A DNA stretch of 28,487 bases from IMG/VR virus record IMGVR_UViG_3300025138_000251, positions 1 through 28,487 of that record, one strand, 5' to 3'. Positions 26,386 to 28,487 of the stretch are shown piece after piece. The notes beneath the pieces are model-generated. The model did no database searches. It was not told where the DNA came from and saw nothing but the letters and a program-made list of their open reading frames with translations. Every line of letters begins with the position of its first letter. The first letter of the stretch is position 1. This DNA is from a virus. A program made the position numbers and the translations under genes.

Positions 26386-28487
26386 TGGGTGGAATAGTAA
26401 GAAGTATTGGGAGAGCGATAGGATCAGTAGCAAGTACTGTAGGATCAGTCGTATCTCACGCTGTATCTGGATTCAACACAGGAAATTTTTTAACAGGCGT
26501 TGCAATTTCTTTCGTAGGTAGTCTTTTAGCTCCTAGACCAAGTGTTCCTAATTCATCTACACAGCAGACAGCATACGATACTCAAGCTAACACTAGATCC
26601 GTTATGTCAAAACAGCCTTTGACGACAAGAGAAACTGTTTATGGAACGTCTAAAAAATCAGGGTCTATTATATTTATGGAAACCACTGATAACAACAAAC
26701 AGTTACATTTATTAATTCAAATAGCATCTCATGAGATTGAATCATTTGATAGAATATATTTTAATGATGAAGAACTAACTTTAGCAAGACAAACTGACTT
26801 ATTTGGGAACATAATAAATGATGCGAATGGTATTCATAGATTTTACATAACAGCACCGAGTAAGTATGCACAGAATACAAGAACTATAGTGAACAATTCA
26901 CCATTTGGATTAGGTGTTTCCTATGGTAATAAAATTAAACTTCATACAGGTAGTGATGACCAATTAGCTGATGCAGATTTAGTAGGTCTAGTGAGTGAGT
27001 GGACTTCATCTCATAGACTTAGAGGGATAGCATATATATATCTACAATTAGAATATGATGCTGACACTTTTCCTAATGGCATTCCTAATGTCAGTGCAGA
27101 AATTAAAGGCAAGAAACTTTTTGATTTTAGAGATTCATCGACAGCATTTTCGAGTAACCCTGCACTTTGTATATATGATTATTTAACTGATACAAGATTA
27201 GGTTTAGGAGTGAGTCGTGATGAAATAGACACAACATCTTTCACAGCAATGGCAAATATATGCGATCAAAATATAAATCTTTCAGGTGGTGGAACAGAGA
27301 AACAATATGAATGTCATGGGATTGTTTACAGTGATATATCTCCCATGGATGTGCTTAATGATTTACTATCGTCATGCGCAGGAGTTTTGACTTACACAAA
27401 TGGTAAGTTCGTTTTAAAAGGTGGAGCATTCAGCTCACCATCTATAACTTTGGGAGAAGATGATTTTATTGGTGGATTTAATTTATTAACTAAAACATCA
27501 AGAAAAGAATTATTTAATACTGTTAAAGGTGTTTTCACGTCTGACGAGTCAAATTGGCAACCCACAGATTATCCAGCTGTCACAAGCACCACATTTTCAG
27601 ATGCAGATGGGGAAACGATAACTGTAGATGTAAACCTCGCATTTACAAAATCGAGCAGTATGGCGCAGAGGATCGCAAAAATAACGCTGTTTAAGAACAG
27701 AGAACAAATGATCCTGTCAGCAAGATTGCGATTGACCGCTTTCACTTTGCAGGTTGGAGATACAGTCCAGATCAACAACTCGAGATTCGGTTTCAATAAT
27801 AAAATATTTGAGGTAGCTGATTGGACGTTCGTGGGAGAATCAGAAGAAGTCGGTGTTGATGTCATTTTAAAAGAAACATCATCATCTGTTTATGATTGGA
27901 ACGCAGAAGAGAGCGAGTTTACTTTAAATAACACAACTCTTCCATCAGCAGAGGATGTAAACCCACCATCTATTGTGGTGACAGATGAATTAAGAGCATA
28001 TGCAGAAACACCTATAACAGTTATGAAAGTAGTATGTTCTAGTAGTCAGGGAACAACTAATGAATTTGAGGTAGAGGCACAAAATACAAATGAAGCAGGA
28101 AGTGAATTTATAACTCTAGGTAGAAGTAAAGGTAACATATTCGAGTTAGTCAATGCACAAGATGGAGCAATATATAACGTGAGAGCCAGATCAATAAATG
28201 CTTTTAACGTGCATTCATCATTCACTACAACAACTCACGAAGTTATCGGTAAGACAGCACCACCTTCTGATGTGACTAATTTTTCTAGCAATGTTGTTGG
28301 AGATATTGTGCATCTTAATTGGACACCTGTGTCTGACTTAGATTTATCACATTACATAGTTAGGCACACACCTTTAACTTCAGGTGCAAAATTTGAAGAA
28401 GGTTTAATTGTAGCTAAAAAAATAGGTAAACCTGCAAACTCAATTACACTTCCTGCACAGACAGGAACTTACATGATTAAAGCTATT
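26385..28487 (+). CDS. J-like tail tip/host-specificity protein, 3' end outside window
   Basis: 701 codons are visible with no stop. It starts at TAATG overlapping the acyltransferase stop. The N-terminal 60 residues are Gly/Ser/Val/Ala-rich with a hydrophobic helix (FLTGVAISFVGSLLAP). A Phage-tail_3-like central region follows (TRETVYGTSKKSGSIIFMET, ALCIYDYLTDTRLGLGVSRD, PMDVLNDLLSSCAGVLTYTN), and a fibronectin-III-like section begins near residue 630 (APPSDVTNFSS, HLNWTPVSDLDLSHYIV). The family forms the tail tip and binds the receptor. Truncated only by the end of the sequence. Confidence 0.85.
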   Translation, partial: MGGIVRSIGRAIGSVASTVGSVVSHAVSGFNTGNFLTGVAISFVGSLLAPRPSVPNSSTQQTAYDTQANTRSVMSKQPLTTRETVYGTSKKSGSIIFMETTDNNKQLHLLIQIASHEIESFDRIYFNDEELTLARQTDLFGNIINDANGIHRFYITAPSKYAQNTRTIVNNSPFGLGVSYGNKIKLHTGSDDQLADADLVGLVSEWTSSHRLRGIAYIYLQLEYDADTFPNGIPNVSAEIKGKKLFDFRDSSTAFSSNPALCIYDYLTDTRLGLGVSRDEIDTTSFTAMANICDQNINLSGGGTEKQYECHGIVYSDISPMDVLNDLLSSCAGVLTYTNGKFVLKGGAFSSPSITLGEDDFIGGFNLLTKTSRKELFNTVKGVFTSDESNWQPTDYPAVTSTTFSDADGETITVDVNLAFTKSSSMAQRIAKITLFKNREQMILSARLRLTAFTLQVGDTVQINNSRFGFNNKIFEVADWTFVGESEEVGVDVILKETSSSVYDWNAEESEFTLNNTTLPSAEDVNPPSIVVTDELRAYAETPITVMKVVCSSSQGTTNEFEVEAQNTNEAGSEFITLGRSKGNIFELVNAQDGAIYNVRARSINAFNVHSSFTTTTHEVIGKTAPPSDVTNFSSNVVGDIVHLNWTPVSDLDLSHYIVRHTPLTSGAKFEEGLIVAKKIGKPANSITLPAQTGTYMIKAI

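Noticed and set aside
1-28487. tRNA genes, CRISPR array, integrase and attachment site, insertion sequence
   Set aside because: I looked for cloverleaf-like segments in gaps, spaced direct repeats, recombinase motifs and terminal inverted repeats and saw none; almost no gap exceeds 130 bases.

Overview
The window is most of the genome of an AT-rich tailed phage, almost certainly a siphovirus. It has an HK97-type head (portal, prohead protease and major capsid protein), a 589-residue tape measure and no contractile sheath. Several tail proteins resemble the alphaproteobacterial gene-transfer-agent series: a GTA-type chaperone pair, a DUF2460 distal tail protein and a 3TM holin. Together with the secreted Asn/Ser/Thr-rich and Glu-rich proteins, which recall marine phage metagenomes, this suggests a marine, probably alphaproteobacterial, host. 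The host assignment is inference. I see no integrase, tRNA, CRISPR array, insertion sequence or bacterial gene. The last gene runs off the right edge and the first lies flush with the left edge, so the sequence looks like an arbitrary cut of a longer or circular map.

Layout: (1) 1-3091, plus strand: a tightly coupled chain of small membrane, lipoprotein and secreted proteins (XhlA-like, 3TM holin-like, a possible outer-membrane spanin lipoprotein, a 440-residue secreted protein and two more small membrane proteins). This is a likely lysis and envelope cassette, but no endolysin is recognisable. (2) 3104-8585, plus: head-tail connector, head-tail joining protein, gp10-like protein, tail completion protein, major tail protein, chaperone pair, tape measure and distal tail protein. 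(3) 8690-12701, minus: an early operon with an ERF single-strand annealing protein, a 2OG-Fe(II) oxygenase, DUF3310, HTH_39 and many small proteins. It ends at a minus-strand terminator that faces the tail genes. (4) 12777-16386, plus: a Cro-like regulator, an HTH_36 replication protein, two tandem paralogous micro-proteins, a primase-less DnaB/Twinkle-type helicase, a C5-like cytosine methyltransferase and a ParB-N/adenine methyltransferase fusion. (5) 16415-24882, plus: terminase small and large subunits, a portal with a long multi-module C-terminal extension, a metallophosphoesterase, an HNH/Ref-like nuclease, a head morphogenesis protein, protease, capsid and decoration protein, followed by two hairpins. 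(6) 24952-28487, plus: two small proteins, a minor tail protein, a HlyC-like acyltransferase and the J-like tail tip protein (incomplete).

The rightward genes nearly all touch or overlap (ATGA, TAATG), so translation is heavily coupled. The two transcription directions diverge at about 12.70-12.78 kb, where a small switch region lies, and converge near 8.6 kb. The most interesting points are a probable frameshift in the tail chaperone pair at an A9 run, the portal-plus-three-modules fusion, the HlyC-like enzyme beside the tail tip, a split structural gene order, and non-random use of GATC and CCGG words in a genome that carries its own methyltransferases.
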